Counted from the stretch's first letter, positions 18,734-28,426 are shown. The stretch is 64,000 bases of DNA from an uncultured Cellulophaga sp. (GCA_947492955.1 CANLOV010000001.1:372001-436000), one strand, 5' to 3'. The notes: generated by a model from the sequence alone, not told the origin. Numbers and translations: made by a program.

Positions 18734-20689
18734 ATGAGTAAGAACACCGAATTTGAAAGTATTTCGTTTGATTTGCCCAAAAATCAAAGCAATGTCATAA
18801 AAGTCATTGGTGTAGGTGGTGGTGGTAGTAATGCCATAAATCACATGTTCCAAGCAGGGATTAAAGGAGTAGATTTTGTTATTTGTAATACAGATGCACA
18901 AGCGCTTCAAAATAGTTCAGTTCCTAATAAAATTCAATTAGGAGTTTCTTTAACAGAAGGATTAGGTGCTGGTGCCAATCCTGAAGTAGGAGAGCAAGCA
19001 GCTATAGAAAGTACAGAGGATATTAAGAGTATGTTAGGTACTAATACCAAAATGGTATTTATTACTGCTGGTATGGGTGGTGGTACAGGAACTGGTGCGG
19101 CTCCTGTTATTGCTAAGCAAGCCAAAGAAATGGATATTCTTACTGTTGGGATTGTTACTATTCCGTTTTTGTTCGAAGGCAAAATGCGTGGAGAACAAGC
19201 ACATGCCGGAATGGAAAAATTAAGAAAGAATGTAGATTCTTTAATTGTAATTAATAACAACAAACTTAGAGAAGTATACGGTAACCTTGGTTTTAAAGCA
19301 GGTTTCTCTAAAGCAGATGAAGTATTAGCAACAGCAGCAAAAGGTATTGCAGAGGTAATTACACATCACTATACACAAAATATAGATTTACGTGATGCTA
19401 AAACAGTACTATCTAATAGTGGTACAGCTATTATGGGTTCTGCATCTGCATCTGGTTCTGCAAGAGCGCACGAAGCTATTATGAAAGCTTTAGATTCTCC
19501 ATTATTAAACGATAATAAAATTACTGGAGCTAAAAATGTATTGTTACTTATTGTGTCTGGTTCACAAGAAATAACAATAGATGAAATAGGCGAAATTAAT
19601 GATCATATACAAGCAGAAGCAGGTCATGGAGCTAATATTATTATGGGTGTTGGCGAAGATGAAAACTTAGGAGAAGCAATAGCTGTTACTGTTATTGCTA
19701 CGGGTTTTGATGTTGATCAGCAAGATGAAATTGTAAATACCGAATCTAAAAAAATAATACATACTTTAGAGGAAAACCAAAAAGCAGAGCAAATTTTGGT
19801 ATCTCCTCCAGTAAAAAATATAATACACACATTAGAAGAGGAAGAAGAGGTAGTCCCTGCTCCAAAACAAACCCCAGAGATTATAAAACATACTTTAATT
19901 GAAGAGGAAACAGAAAAACCAACAAATATAATTCCTACTACAAATAAGATTAAAGATTTTAATGTAATATATGAGGAAGTACTTGCTACGGAAGCAATAG
20001 ATGAAGACGATTTTATTATTATAAATACAAATGATAAAATTAAAGATATTGAAGTAGTAGATCCTGTTGTTGTTAGTGATAAAAAAGTAGATGAAGATCA
20101 ATTTACTTTAAGCTTTGATATGCCTTTGTTTGAAATGGAGAATGAAGCAGAGAAAGAAAATGTAGTTACTTTTGATTTAGAAGAGAATATTAATGATATT
20201 GAAGTAAAAGATCATATAGAAGTTACACCTACTTTAGAATATAGCAAGGAAGAAGAAACAACAAGATATAGTTTAGATGACTATATGGATTTAGAAACCA
20301 AACTTACCGGAGCTAAATCGCAAACAGAAGAAGTTAAGCCTAAGGTAGCTGAAGAGGAAATAGTTTTTGAAAAGAAAACGGTTGAAAAAGAAATCGTAGA
20401 GGAAGTAGAAACTAAGAAGCTAGATCCTATGGATAGCCCTATAGAAGAGTTGTTAAAGGAAAGAGCAGACGAACGAAGAAAAAAGCTAAAAGATTTTAAC
20501 TATAAGTTTCAGAATAACGTAAATAGTATAGACGAAATAGAAAAAGAACCTGCATATAAAAGGCAGGGTATTGCTCTAAAAGAAAATACGAGAGACAATA
20601 AAATATCTAAAACATCTATTAGTGAAGATAGTAATGATGATATTCAATTACGTTCTAATAATTCTTTTTTACATGATAATGTAGATTAA
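18734..20689 (+). CDS. ftsZ: Cell division protein FtsZ with a long acidic C-terminal extension
   Basis: This tubulin-like GTPase forms the Z ring. The GTPase core covers about 20-330, with GGGGSNA and the tubulin signature GGGTGTGAAP. It is followed by a roughly 320-residue low-complexity, Glu/Lys/Asp-rich tail, making 651 residues against about 380 in E. coli. Long tails are common in Flavobacteriia. The tail holds three copies of a II(K/-)HTL(E/I)EE motif and a conserved PAYKRQGI stretch near the end, which may be the partner-binding peptide. Confidence 0.96.
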   Translation: MSKNTEFESISFDLPKNQSNVIKVIGVGGGGSNAINHMFQAGIKGVDFVICNTDAQALQNSSVPNKIQLGVSLTEGLGAGANPEVGEQAAIESTEDIKSMLGTNTKMVFITAGMGGGTGTGAAPVIAKQAKEMDILTVGIVTIPFLFEGKMRGEQAHAGMEKLRKNVDSLIVINNNKLREVYGNLGFKAGFSKADEVLATAAKGIAEVITHHYTQNIDLRDAKTVLSNSGTAIMGSASASGSARAHEAIMKALDSPLLNDNKITGAKNVLLLIVSGSQEITIDEIGEINDHIQAEAGHGANIIMGVGEDENLGEAIAVTVIATGFDVDQQDEIVNTESKKIIHTLEENQKAEQILVSPPVKNIIHTLEEEEEVVPAPKQTPEIIKHTLIEEETEKPTNIIPTTNKIKDFNVIYEEVLATEAIDEDDFIIINTNDKIKDIEVVDPVVVSDKKVDEDQFTLSFDMPLFEMENEAEKENVVTFDLEENINDIEVKDHIEVTPTLEYSKEEETTRYSLDDYMDLETKLTGAKSQTEEVKPKVAEEEIVFEKKTVEKEIVEEVETKKLDPMDSPIEELLKERADERRKKLKDFNYKFQNNVNSIDEIEKEPAYKRQGIALKENTRDNKISKTSISEDSNDDIQLRSNNSFLHDNVD

Positions 20690-20715
20690 TTAATAATCCT
20701 AGAATAACTTTTAGG

Positions 20716-20748
20716 CCCGAAAACAGCTAACGTTTTCGGGTTTATTTT
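20716..20748 (+). terminator. Intrinsic terminator of the dcw operon
   Basis: A perfect 9-bp stem CCCGAAAAC/GTTTTCGGG with a 7-nt loop is followed by a T-rich run (TTTATTTTTT). It lies 27 bp after the ftsZ stop, so transcription of the division cluster should end here. Confidence 0.88.
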
Positions 20749-20778
20749 TTATATTCGTTTTCGCTAAATAATAAAGAT

Positions 20779-21228
20779 ATGAGTTTACAGAAACAAGTAA
20801 TGGAACAAATGAAGGCAGCAATGAAAGCTAAAGATAAAGTAGCTTTAGAAGCATTGCGTGCTATAAAATCAGCAATATTATTAGCGCAAACAGAAAGCGG
20901 TTCTAATGAAGAATTGTCAGAGGATGCAGAAATTAGCTTAGTACAAAAACTAGTTAAGCAAAGAAAGGATAGCGCTACTATATATACAGAACAAGGTAGA
21001 GCCGATTTAGCAGCCCCAGAATTAGCACAAGTAGCAATTATAGAACAATTTTTACCAGAGCAACTTACAGAAGAAGAAATAGAGAAAGTAGTATTACAAA
21101 CTATAGAAGCTACAGGAGCTGCTGGTATGAAAGATATGGGTAAGGTTATGGGTATAGTTTCTAAAGAATTGGCTGGGCAAGCAGATGGTAAAACCATTTC
21201 TAGTATTGTAAAGGCAAAACTTTCGTAA
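20779..21228 (+). CDS. GatB/YqeY domain-containing protein
   Basis: This 149-residue helical protein opens MSLQKQVMEQMKAAMKAKDKVALEALRAIKSAI and contains IEQFLPEQLTEEEI and AAGMKDMGKVMGIV, all typical of the YqeY family. The family resembles the tRNA-binding tail domain of the GatB amidotransferase subunit; its cellular role is not clear. It is separated from ftsZ by a terminator. Confidence 0.92.
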   Translation: MSLQKQVMEQMKAAMKAKDKVALEALRAIKSAILLAQTESGSNEELSEDAEISLVQKLVKQRKDSATIYTEQGRADLAAPELAQVAIIEQFLPEQLTEEEIEKVVLQTIEATGAAGMKDMGKVMGIVSKELAGQADGKTISSIVKAKLS

Positions 21229-21334
21229 GCTAGTCTATAATATAGAGCTATTAGTAAGTAAGACTAAGGCCTTTAGGTAATTTTACATAGATTACATTAA
21301 TACGTACTATATTTCTAATAGCTAACATAATAAT

Positions 21335-21408
21335 GGCTGCGTAGTTCAACTGGATAGAATATCAGATTTCGGCTCTGAGGGTTGGGGGTTCGAATCCCTT
21401 CGCGGTCA
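21335..21408 (+). tRNA. tRNA-Arg (anticodon UCG)
   Basis: The 74-nt cloverleaf has acceptor arms GGCTGCG/CGCGGTC (two wobble pairs), an anticodon stem TCAGA/TCTGA around loop TTTCGGC with anticodon TCG, and a T arm GGGGGTTCGAATCCCT. CCA is not encoded. It lies at the edge of the polysaccharide locus. Confidence 0.93.
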
Positions 21409-21418
21409 CAAAATTTAA

Positions 21419-21461
21419 AAATCGCAATAAGCTAAATATAAGCTTATTGCGATTTTTTTTT
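21419..21461 (+). terminator. Strong intrinsic terminator after tRNA-Arg
   Basis: A perfect 15-bp stem AAATCGCAATAAGCT/AGCTTATTGCGATTT with a 7-nt loop is followed by a run of T. It lies 11 bp after the tRNA. Confidence 0.93.
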
Positions 21462-21587
21462 GTTTTAAAAACTATGGGCGACATAGCGTTTAATTTTATA
21501 ATTAAAGCTTAGAAAAGAATAAAGCCTCTTATTTATTCAGTTCCCAACAGCTAAATATGGTTTCACAACAAAAAGGATGTACAGTAT

Positions 21588-21617
21588 TTAATTTGTAGTA
21601 TTATTACTACAAATTAA
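21588..21617. promoter_or_regulatory. Perfect 13-bp inverted repeat just before the polysaccharide locus
   Basis: TTAATTTGTAGTA and its exact complement TACTACAAATTAA are separated by 4 nt and end 13 bp before the GTG start of the next gene. There is no T-run, so a terminator is unlikely. It could be an operator or an mRNA leader hairpin that controls translation of the first gene of the locus. Confidence 0.55.
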
Positions 21618-21630
21618 GATTATTGTCAAT

Positions 21631-22218
21631 GTGAAATCAATTAAATACATCATCCTAATAGTATTCTTAATAAATGGGATTAGTTCTTTTAGTCAAGATG
21701 ACAATCCGTGGGTTTTGGGTGTTGGTTTTAATACAGTAGATAATTCTGGTACTCGTTTTAAGCAATTATTAAATATTACAGACAATTGGAATCTTTCAAG
21801 GTTATTAAAATTTTCAGCAGAGAAAAGGTTTTTGTTCGATTATGGAATAGAGCTGTCTACAACACTTAACAAATTTAATAGTGGTAAAATGATTAACAGC
21901 GAGTTTAATATACAAGAAGTAAATTATTTATCAGTAGATATAATGGCTAAAAATTATGTGTCTAATTATTTTACAAACCCACAGCATTCTACTTATACAG
22001 GATATATAGTTGGAGGATTGGGGAACAATTTTTTTGATGGCGTATTAAACCAAACATTAAATGCAGGTTTTGGAATAAATATTAGAATAAAATATGATTT
22101 AAGAATAAATCTACAAACGCTAGGAAAGTTTTCAATAGACGATAATAGCCCAGGAGATTCTAGTCATTTACAACACTCAATATCAATAATAAAATGGATA
22201 AAGAAAGCACAAAAGTAG
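21631..22218 (+). CDS. Outer-membrane beta-barrel-like protein at the head of the polysaccharide locus
   Basis: This 195-residue protein has a signal peptide (about 1-21, cleavage near FSQ). It then alternates short amphipathic strands such as WVLGVGFNTVDNSG and AGFGINIRIKYDLRINLQ, suggesting a small 8-strand barrel of OmpA-N type without the peptidoglycan-binding domain. The start is GTG. Its last 25 bases overlap the acetyltransferase gene, so it is tied to that operon. Specific role unknown. Confidence 0.75.
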   Translation: MKSIKYIILIVFLINGISSFSQDDNPWVLGVGFNTVDNSGTRFKQLLNITDNWNLSRLLKFSAEKRFLFDYGIELSTTLNKFNSGKMINSEFNIQEVNYLSVDIMAKNYVSNYFTNPQHSTYTGYIVGGLGNNFFDGVLNQTLNAGFGINIRIKYDLRINLQTLGKFSIDDNSPGDSSHLQHSISIIKWIKKAQK

Positions 22219-22799
22219 AAACCTTATCAAAGCACTATTTTTCTCATGAAACCGCTGTGATAGATAATAGTTGTTCTATAGGAGAAGGAAGTAAGATTTG
22301 GCATTTTTCACATATAATGTCTGGGGCTAAAATGGGTAAAAAATGCAATGTAGGGCAGAATGTTGTTATTTCTCCAGAGGTAGAATTAGGCAATAATGTA
22401 AAAGTTCAGAATAATGTATCTATATACACAGGAGTTACCTGCGAAGACGATGTGTTTTTGGGACCTTCTTGTGTTTTTACTAATGTTATTAATCCCAGAA
22501 GTGCTATTAACCGTAGAGGAGAATATTCTAAAACGCATTTAGGCAAAGGGGTAACTATTGGCGCAAATGCAACAATAGTATGCGGACACGATATAGGAGC
22601 TTATGCTTTTATAGGTGCTGGCGCTGTAATAACAAAAACAATAAAGCCATATGCATTGGTAGTAGGAAATCCGGCAAAACAAATTGGCTGGATGAGTGAG
22701 TATGGATGTAGATTAAATTTTGATAATACAAATATAGCGGTATGTAAAGAGAGTTTAGAGCGCTATGAATTAAAGAATAATGCAGTTATAAAATTATAA
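22194..22799 (+). CDS. Hexapeptide-repeat N-acetyltransferase (WbpD-like)
   Basis: This left-handed beta-helix acyltransferase of 201 residues begins HETAVIDNSCSIGEGSKIWHFSH and has the repeated [IV]GxN pattern (VGQNVVISPEVELGNNVKVQNN). It resembles WbpD/WlbB enzymes, which acetylate the 3-amino group of UDP-2-acetamido-3-amino-glucuronic acid. The next gene encodes the matching oxidoreductase type, which supports this assignment. Confidence 0.85.
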   Translation: MDKESTKVETLSKHYFSHETAVIDNSCSIGEGSKIWHFSHIMSGAKMGKKCNVGQNVVISPEVELGNNVKVQNNVSIYTGVTCEDDVFLGPSCVFTNVINPRSAINRRGEYSKTHLGKGVTIGANATIVCGHDIGAYAFIGAGAVITKTIKPYALVVGNPAKQIGWMSEYGCRLNFDNTNIAVCKESLERYELKNNAVIKL

Positions 22800-22803
22800 G
22801 GTT

Positions 22804-23775
22804 ATGGAGAATAAAAATTTTGCAATCATTGGAGTAGGTGGTTATATAGCCCCAAGGCATATACAAGCAATTAAAGCTACAAATAATACATTATTGGCGG
22901 CTTTAGATAAATCTGATAGTGTTGGGATTATGGATAGTTATTTTCCTAATGCTCATTTTTTTACAGAATTTGAACGTTTTGATCGCCATGTAGAAAAATT
23001 AAAAAGGAGAAAAAATATACAGTTAGATTATGTGAGTATATGTACTCCCAATTATTTACACGATGCGCATATAAGAATGGCATTACGGAGAGGAACTCAT
23101 GCTATTTGTGAAAAACCTTTGGTTATAAATCCATGGAATATAGACCCTTTAGTAGATATAGAAAAAGAATCTAACACTAAAGTCAATACTATTTTACAAT
23201 TGCGATTACACGATAGTATTATCGCATTAAAGAAGAAAATAGATGAGGGTCCAAAAGATAAAATTTATGATGTAGACTTAACGTATTTAACCTCTAGAGG
23301 AAATTGGTACCATACTTCATGGAAAGGAGACATTTCTAAATCTGGCGGTATTGCTACAAATATAGGAGTGCACTTTTATGATATGTTATCATGGATTTTT
23401 GGAGAAGTTACAGCAAATAAAGTGCATTTATTAAATAGGGATAGTGCTTCAGGGTATTTAGAATTTAAAAGAGCTAGAGTTAGGTGGTTTTTATCTATTG
23501 ATTATAATAATATACCAGATGATATTAAAATCCAAGGAAAGAGAACCTATAGGTCTATAAAAGTAGATGGACAAGAAATAGAATTTAGTAGTGGTTTTAC
23601 AGAATTGCATAATAAAAGTTATCAGGAAATTTTAAAAGGAAATGGATTTGGATTATTAGAATCTAAGCAATCTATAGAAATAGTTCATGATATACGTAAT
23701 GCAAAAATCTCCAGATTACAGGGAGATTACCACCCATTAGTAAAACCAGAAAGTGTAATGCAACATGTTTCATAA
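22804..23775 (+). CDS. Gfo/Idh/MocA oxidoreductase (WlbA/WbpB-like)
   Basis: This NAD(P)-dependent dehydrogenase of 323 residues has an N-terminal Rossmann motif (AIIGVGGYIAPRHIQAI) and the CEKPLV motif with the catalytic-site Lys-Pro. The opening GGYIAPRH is typical of UDP-GlcNAcA 3-dehydrogenases (WlbA/WbpB), which feed the aminotransferase and acetyltransferase steps to ManNAc3NAcA-type sugars. The aminotransferase itself is not in the window. Confidence 0.85.
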   Translation: MENKNFAIIGVGGYIAPRHIQAIKATNNTLLAALDKSDSVGIMDSYFPNAHFFTEFERFDRHVEKLKRRKNIQLDYVSICTPNYLHDAHIRMALRRGTHAICEKPLVINPWNIDPLVDIEKESNTKVNTILQLRLHDSIIALKKKIDEGPKDKIYDVDLTYLTSRGNWYHTSWKGDISKSGGIATNIGVHFYDMLSWIFGEVTANKVHLLNRDSASGYLEFKRARVRWFLSIDYNNIPDDIKIQGKRTYRSIKVDGQEIEFSSGFTELHNKSYQEILKGNGFGLLESKQSIEIVHDIRNAKISRLQGDYHPLVKPESVMQHVS

Positions 23776-23794
23776 ATAAACAGAAAAAATAAAG

Positions 23795-25237
23795 GTGGGG
23801 ACATTAGCAACTAAAGCAAAAACAGGATTGGTGTGGAGTAGCGTAGATAAATTTACAACGCTAGTTATACAATTTGTGCTGGGTATTGTTTTAGCGCGTA
23901 TACTCTTGCCAGAAGATTATGGGCTTATAGGTATGATAACCATTTTTATGGCCATATCGCAAGCACTAATAGATAGTGGTTTTGTTGCCGCTTTGGTGCA
24001 AAAAAAAGAGGTTACTAATAGAGATTATTCAACTGTTTTTTACTTTAATATCTTAACAGGGATAGCATTATACACCATACTTTTTTTTTCTGCTGATGTA
24101 ATAGCAAAATTTTATGAAGAGCCACAGTTAATAGCTTTAATAAGAGTAATAGGTTTAAATATAATTATTATAGCCACCTCCTTAATTCATAGGGCAATTT
24201 TAACGACTAAGATTGATTTAAAAACACAAGCAATATCAAATGTTACTTCTGCATTAATAGCAGGCATATTAGGAATATATTTAGCCTTAAAAGGACATGG
24301 TGTATGGGCATTAGTATATCAATACTTAGCAAGAAATATATTAATGACACTTATGTTTTGGTTTTTAAATCGTTGGAAACCATTATTAGTTTTTGATAAA
24401 AAATCGTTTAAAGGGCTTTTTAATTTTGGTTCTAAATTAATGTTGTCAGATCTATTAAGAGTATTCTTTAATAATATTTACCTCATAATTATTGGTAAAA
24501 TATATAAGGCAGAAGAGCTTGGTTTTTTTACAAGGGCAACACTATTTAAGCAAGTTCCAGGAACTTTATTAACTACAATATTGCAAAGTGTTACTTTTCC
24601 AATATTGGTTAAGGTAATAGAAGAGGATGTTAAAGTAAAAAAGTTATTAGTAAGGAGTGTTCGTCTTACTGGTTTTTTGCTATTTCCTATCGTAATTTCA
24701 TTAGTGTTTTTTGCCAAGCCATTGATATTGGTTTTATTAACAGAAAAATGGCTACCAACAGTTTTATTACTTCAAATTTTATCAGTAGAAATTATTTTTT
24801 TTCCACTGAAACACATCAATTTAAATTTTTTAAGTGCAAAAGGAAGGTCAGACCTTTTTTTAAAGTTAGAGCTAATTAAACATGTATTAACCATACTAGC
24901 TATACTGCTCACTTTTAAGTTTGGTTTATTAGCAATGACAATAGGTTACGTAGTAGTTTCTATCATAGGTTTTTTTGTAAATACATACTATAGTCACCAG
25001 TATATTAATTATTCGGCAATACATCAATTAAAAGATTTATTACCCTATGCGTTTACCAGCCTGTTTCTAGGGTATATAAGTTATATAATAGCCAGTTTTT
25101 TATCAAATAATATACTGCAATTAATAGTAGGGGTAATAGTGTATGGGCTATTGTATATAGCCTTATCACACATACTTAAGTTTAAAGAATATATAGAAAT
25201 AAAAGAATTTGTTTTAGAAAAAATAAAGCGTATATAA
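23795..25237 (+). CDS. Polysaccharide flippase (Wzx / PST family)
   Basis: This 480-residue membrane protein has about 12-14 hydrophobic segments. It begins KAKTGLVWSSVDKFTTLVIQFVLGIVLARILLPEDYGLIGM, the typical opening of lipopolysaccharide biosynthesis (MATE-like) exporters. It should flip lipid-linked oligosaccharide units across the inner membrane. The start is GTG. Confidence 0.92.
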   Translation: MGTLATKAKTGLVWSSVDKFTTLVIQFVLGIVLARILLPEDYGLIGMITIFMAISQALIDSGFVAALVQKKEVTNRDYSTVFYFNILTGIALYTILFFSADVIAKFYEEPQLIALIRVIGLNIIIIATSLIHRAILTTKIDLKTQAISNVTSALIAGILGIYLALKGHGVWALVYQYLARNILMTLMFWFLNRWKPLLVFDKKSFKGLFNFGSKLMLSDLLRVFFNNIYLIIIGKIYKAEELGFFTRATLFKQVPGTLLTTILQSVTFPILVKVIEEDVKVKKLLVRSVRLTGFLLFPIVISLVFFAKPLILVLLTEKWLPTVLLLQILSVEIIFFPLKHINLNFLSAKGRSDLFLKLELIKHVLTILAILLTFKFGLLAMTIGYVVVSIIGFFVNTYYSHQYINYSAIHQLKDLLPYAFTSLFLGYISYIIASFLSNNILQLIVGVIVYGLLYIALSHILKFKEYIEIKEFVLEKIKRI

Positions 25238-25238
25238 A

Positions 25239-26648
25239 ATGTATTGGAATAAAAAACATATAGAAGTTGCTTTGTTTTTCGCTATTGGCGTATTGTTTTG
25301 TCATATATTATTTTTTCCAGAATACATAATGCCACTGCCTATATTATTAGGAGGTTTAGCTGTAATAATATTATTTTTTGCAGGGGTGTATTACTATACA
25401 AATTCTTGGAGTACATACAAAAGTTTTAAAACAAGATTGTTGTTACATAGTCTATTTTATAGGTTAGTATCAATAGCGGTTTTGTATGAATTAACAGCTT
25501 TGTATGATCCAGTACATTTACCTTTTGAGATAGCAGCTTTAGATTCATGGAACTATCATTATTCGGGAGTAATAGTTGCAGATGCTATTAGAGAAGGAAA
25601 AGATATTTTTTATGAATTATCTCATTTTTGGAAAAGTGAATCTGATTATGGCTTTTCTACATGCATAGGTTTTATGTATTCTATTTTTGGAAAGCATGTG
25701 GTAGTGGTAAAAATATTTAATGCTATTGTAGGTAGTTTTACGGTGCTAAGAATATATCAGATTACCCAAATTGCTTATGAAGAAAAGCAGGCACGTATAG
25801 CAGGTATACTAACCATGTTAATGCCTCCTTTATTATGGTTTAGCGGACTCTTTCTTAAAGAAACATTATTAATCTTTTTAATTGCTAATATCTGTTATTT
25901 TACTTTAAAAATTATAGAAACAGAAAAGTTTAGAATACCTAATACTATTCTTATTCTATTGTTTTTAGGGGCTATTTTTTATTTTAGAACAGTATTAGTT
26001 CCTATTGTATTTGGTTGCGTTTTATTGCAAATTGTTTTTAATAAAACTAAAAATAGAAATTATCGCCTCTTTGCTGGTTTTATAACAATTGTTTTAGTTC
26101 TGGGGAGCTTATTTATAACCTACGAGCTATCTATGGATAAGCATATAGAGGATGCTATAGAATCTAGTTCTGATCAATTTGGGACAGAATTAGATAAAGC
26201 ATCAAAAGATAGAGGCATTAACTATACAGCAGCATTAATTTCACCTTTACTAATAGCCGGAGCCATTATAACTCCTTTTCCTTCCTTACTAAATTTTGAA
26301 GAAAGACAGTTGGGTATTTATGCTCATTTCCAAAATGAAATAGTACGGAATGTAATGTACTTTTTTGTGTTCATAGGCTTGTTTCGCTTTATAAAGCAAC
26401 GTAAATCTGGAGCTATTTTCGTAGGCAGTTTCGCTGTTTTATATATAATGGTATTGGCAGTGTCTGGCATATCTTTTCAAGATAGATTCCAATTACTGGC
26501 GCTTCCTTTTTTAATCATATTTATGGCAGATGGTATCGTTGCTAAATATCCTAAAAAAGAAAAGCATTGGGTAGGCTATTTATCGTTCATCTTTTTTGCC
26601 ATATTATTCTGGAATGTTTTTAAACTCTCTAATAGGGGACTTATATAA
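25239..26648 (+). CDS. Multi-pass membrane protein, candidate Wzy-type polymerase
   Basis: The 469-residue protein has about 10-11 membrane segments and a larger extracytoplasmic loop (about 295-335). Its place directly after wzx and its topology fit an O-antigen or capsule polymerase. The FLKETLLIFLIAN stretch is similar to motifs in EpsG/Wzy-like proteins. A GT-C transferase is the other possibility. I cannot see a decisive motif. Confidence 0.65.
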   Translation: MYWNKKHIEVALFFAIGVLFCHILFFPEYIMPLPILLGGLAVIILFFAGVYYYTNSWSTYKSFKTRLLLHSLFYRLVSIAVLYELTALYDPVHLPFEIAALDSWNYHYSGVIVADAIREGKDIFYELSHFWKSESDYGFSTCIGFMYSIFGKHVVVVKIFNAIVGSFTVLRIYQITQIAYEEKQARIAGILTMLMPPLLWFSGLFLKETLLIFLIANICYFTLKIIETEKFRIPNTILILLFLGAIFYFRTVLVPIVFGCVLLQIVFNKTKNRNYRLFAGFITIVLVLGSLFITYELSMDKHIEDAIESSSDQFGTELDKASKDRGINYTAALISPLLIAGAIITPFPSLLNFEERQLGIYAHFQNEIVRNVMYFFVFIGLFRFIKQRKSGAIFVGSFAVLYIMVLAVSGISFQDRFQLLALPFLIIFMADGIVAKYPKKEKHWVGYLSFIFFAILFWNVFKLSNRGLI

Positions 26649-26654
26649 ATTGTA

Positions 26655-28421
26655 ATGAAAGACTTTGTTATTATAAATACAGAAGTATATCCGCCTAATC
26701 CTTTAAATAAGATATTAGTGCTAAATGCCAAATGGAGTATAATTATTTACGGTAGTTATAGAGATTATAGTTCAGAACAAGCTAGGGTTATTGTCATAGG
26801 AGATTATATAGGTTCCAAAGACGAAATTTTAAATACACCGGATCATGATATTCCTAAATTAAAAGGTATTTTTTATGCTATTGTATTTAAAGGAGAAAAC
26901 ATTAGAGTTTACAATAGCTCTTTTAGTATGTTACCCATTTATTATACAGAAGATAAACAAATGATAGCCTCTTCTGTAGGTTTAATAGAAGAAAATAGTA
27001 ATAAAGAATTCTCATTAGATAAAAAGTTTATTCTAGAAAATTTATTGTTTAATTATGGTTTTTTTAATAGAACAAAATATAAAGAAATAAAGCTTGTACC
27101 TAGTAATAATTATGTAAGCTTACATAGAGATACGGTTTTAATAGTAAAACATTTTACCATTGCAGATTTATTTGTAAAGAGCCCAGTAGGAGGTAAGAAA
27201 GCAGTAAATGAACTTAGTAATTTATTTGTAAAAACTACAGAACATTATTTTCCTAATACAAATTTTAATATAGCTTTTACGAGTGGTTTTGATGGACGCA
27301 CTTTAGTAAGTTGCGCCATGCATCATCAAAAAAAGTTCAATACATTTTCTTTTGGTAGGCCAGAGAATGATGATGTTGCAATACCTAAGAATAATGCAGA
27401 CGAATTAAATGTTCCCTATCAATATTTTAATTTAGGAACTGAAGCATATATTAAAGCATCTTATTTAGAGAATGCTACAGAATTTACAGCATCTGGCTAT
27501 TTAGGGAATGGGTTTTTATATGCGCATTTTCCTTACAGTGTAAAAAAATTACAACAAGAAAATTCTAATTATTTAATATCGGGAGCTTGTGGTAGTGAGC
27601 TATTTAGGGCATTGCATACAACAGGAGCAGTTACCTCTGCAGCCTTAGCTCATGTTTTTAGTACAGAAGATGAACAAGAATTAAGAGAGAAATTAAGAAC
27701 ATCAAAAACATTAGATGTTCTTAAAATAAATGATTTTTTAATAGAGTTAGAAGAGCTAATTTCTGAAATAGTTGAATATAAAAAACAGTTACCTAAAACG
27801 CTTACATTAAATCAGCAATTTTATGTTTTTGTGTTCGAAGAAATTTTTAGAAAGTTTTTTGGTCAATGGGTAGTTGCACAACAACAATATACAAATGTAC
27901 GGACTCCATTTTTAGACTTCAATTTTGTAAAAGCATTATTGCAAACTAAGTACGCAGGTGCAAATAATAACTTTTTTACAGACAATCCTATAAAGAGGAT
28001 GAAAGGACAATATATCTATGCAGATATCATAAAAAAAACAAATAGCATTATTTATCATCAAATAACAGGGAAAGGCTATGCACCAAGAGATGTAAGGAAT
28101 AGTTTATATAGAGCTAATATCATTCTGCCTTTTATTAAAAAGAAGTTTAGGCGTAAAGTAACCAAGACCTACTTAGATAATTTAGGAATTATATCTGGAG
28201 TAAAAGAAAATAAAGAAGTATTAAAAGAGATTGTGAATAACAGTACTCTTTTTAAGAAAAAGAAGCTGCTTACAATGTTAGATAATCTTTCTGGATATAC
28301 GCCAGAAAAAGAACGAGATACATTATTAATGTCGCTATCTATTATTTACAACCATAAGAAAAAAGAAAGAAAAGAAGTATCAGAAAACAAATTAAAACAG
28401 GTGTGTTACACTAATAATTAA
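26655..28421 (+). CDS. Asparagine-synthase-like protein without the glutaminase Cys
   Basis: The 588-residue protein has an N-terminal half resembling the AsnB Ntn domain, but it starts MKDFV, so the catalytic Cys2 is absent. The C-terminal half has a PP-loop variant TSGFDGRTL (about 209-217) in place of SGGxDS. Such proteins in polysaccharide loci may amidate or otherwise modify sugars or peptides using ammonia, or may have lost synthase activity. Substrate unknown. Confidence 0.75.
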   Translation: MKDFVIINTEVYPPNPLNKILVLNAKWSIIIYGSYRDYSSEQARVIVIGDYIGSKDEILNTPDHDIPKLKGIFYAIVFKGENIRVYNSSFSMLPIYYTEDKQMIASSVGLIEENSNKEFSLDKKFILENLLFNYGFFNRTKYKEIKLVPSNNYVSLHRDTVLIVKHFTIADLFVKSPVGGKKAVNELSNLFVKTTEHYFPNTNFNIAFTSGFDGRTLVSCAMHHQKKFNTFSFGRPENDDVAIPKNNADELNVPYQYFNLGTEAYIKASYLENATEFTASGYLGNGFLYAHFPYSVKKLQQENSNYLISGACGSELFRALHTTGAVTSAALAHVFSTEDEQELREKLRTSKTLDVLKINDFLIELEELISEIVEYKKQLPKTLTLNQQFYVFVFEEIFRKFFGQWVVAQQQYTNVRTPFLDFNFVKALLQTKYAGANNNFFTDNPIKRMKGQYIYADIIKKTNSIIYHQITGKGYAPRDVRNSLYRANIILPFIKKKFRRKVTKTYLDNLGIISGVKENKEVLKEIVNNSTLFKKKKLLTMLDNLSGYTPEKERDTLLMSLSIIYNHKKKERKEVSENKLKQVCYTNN

Positions 28422-28426
28422 ATCTT

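Noticed and set aside
20742-21197. 151-residue ORF opposite the YqeY-domain gene
   Set aside because: It is an antisense shadow of the well-recognised YqeY-family gene.
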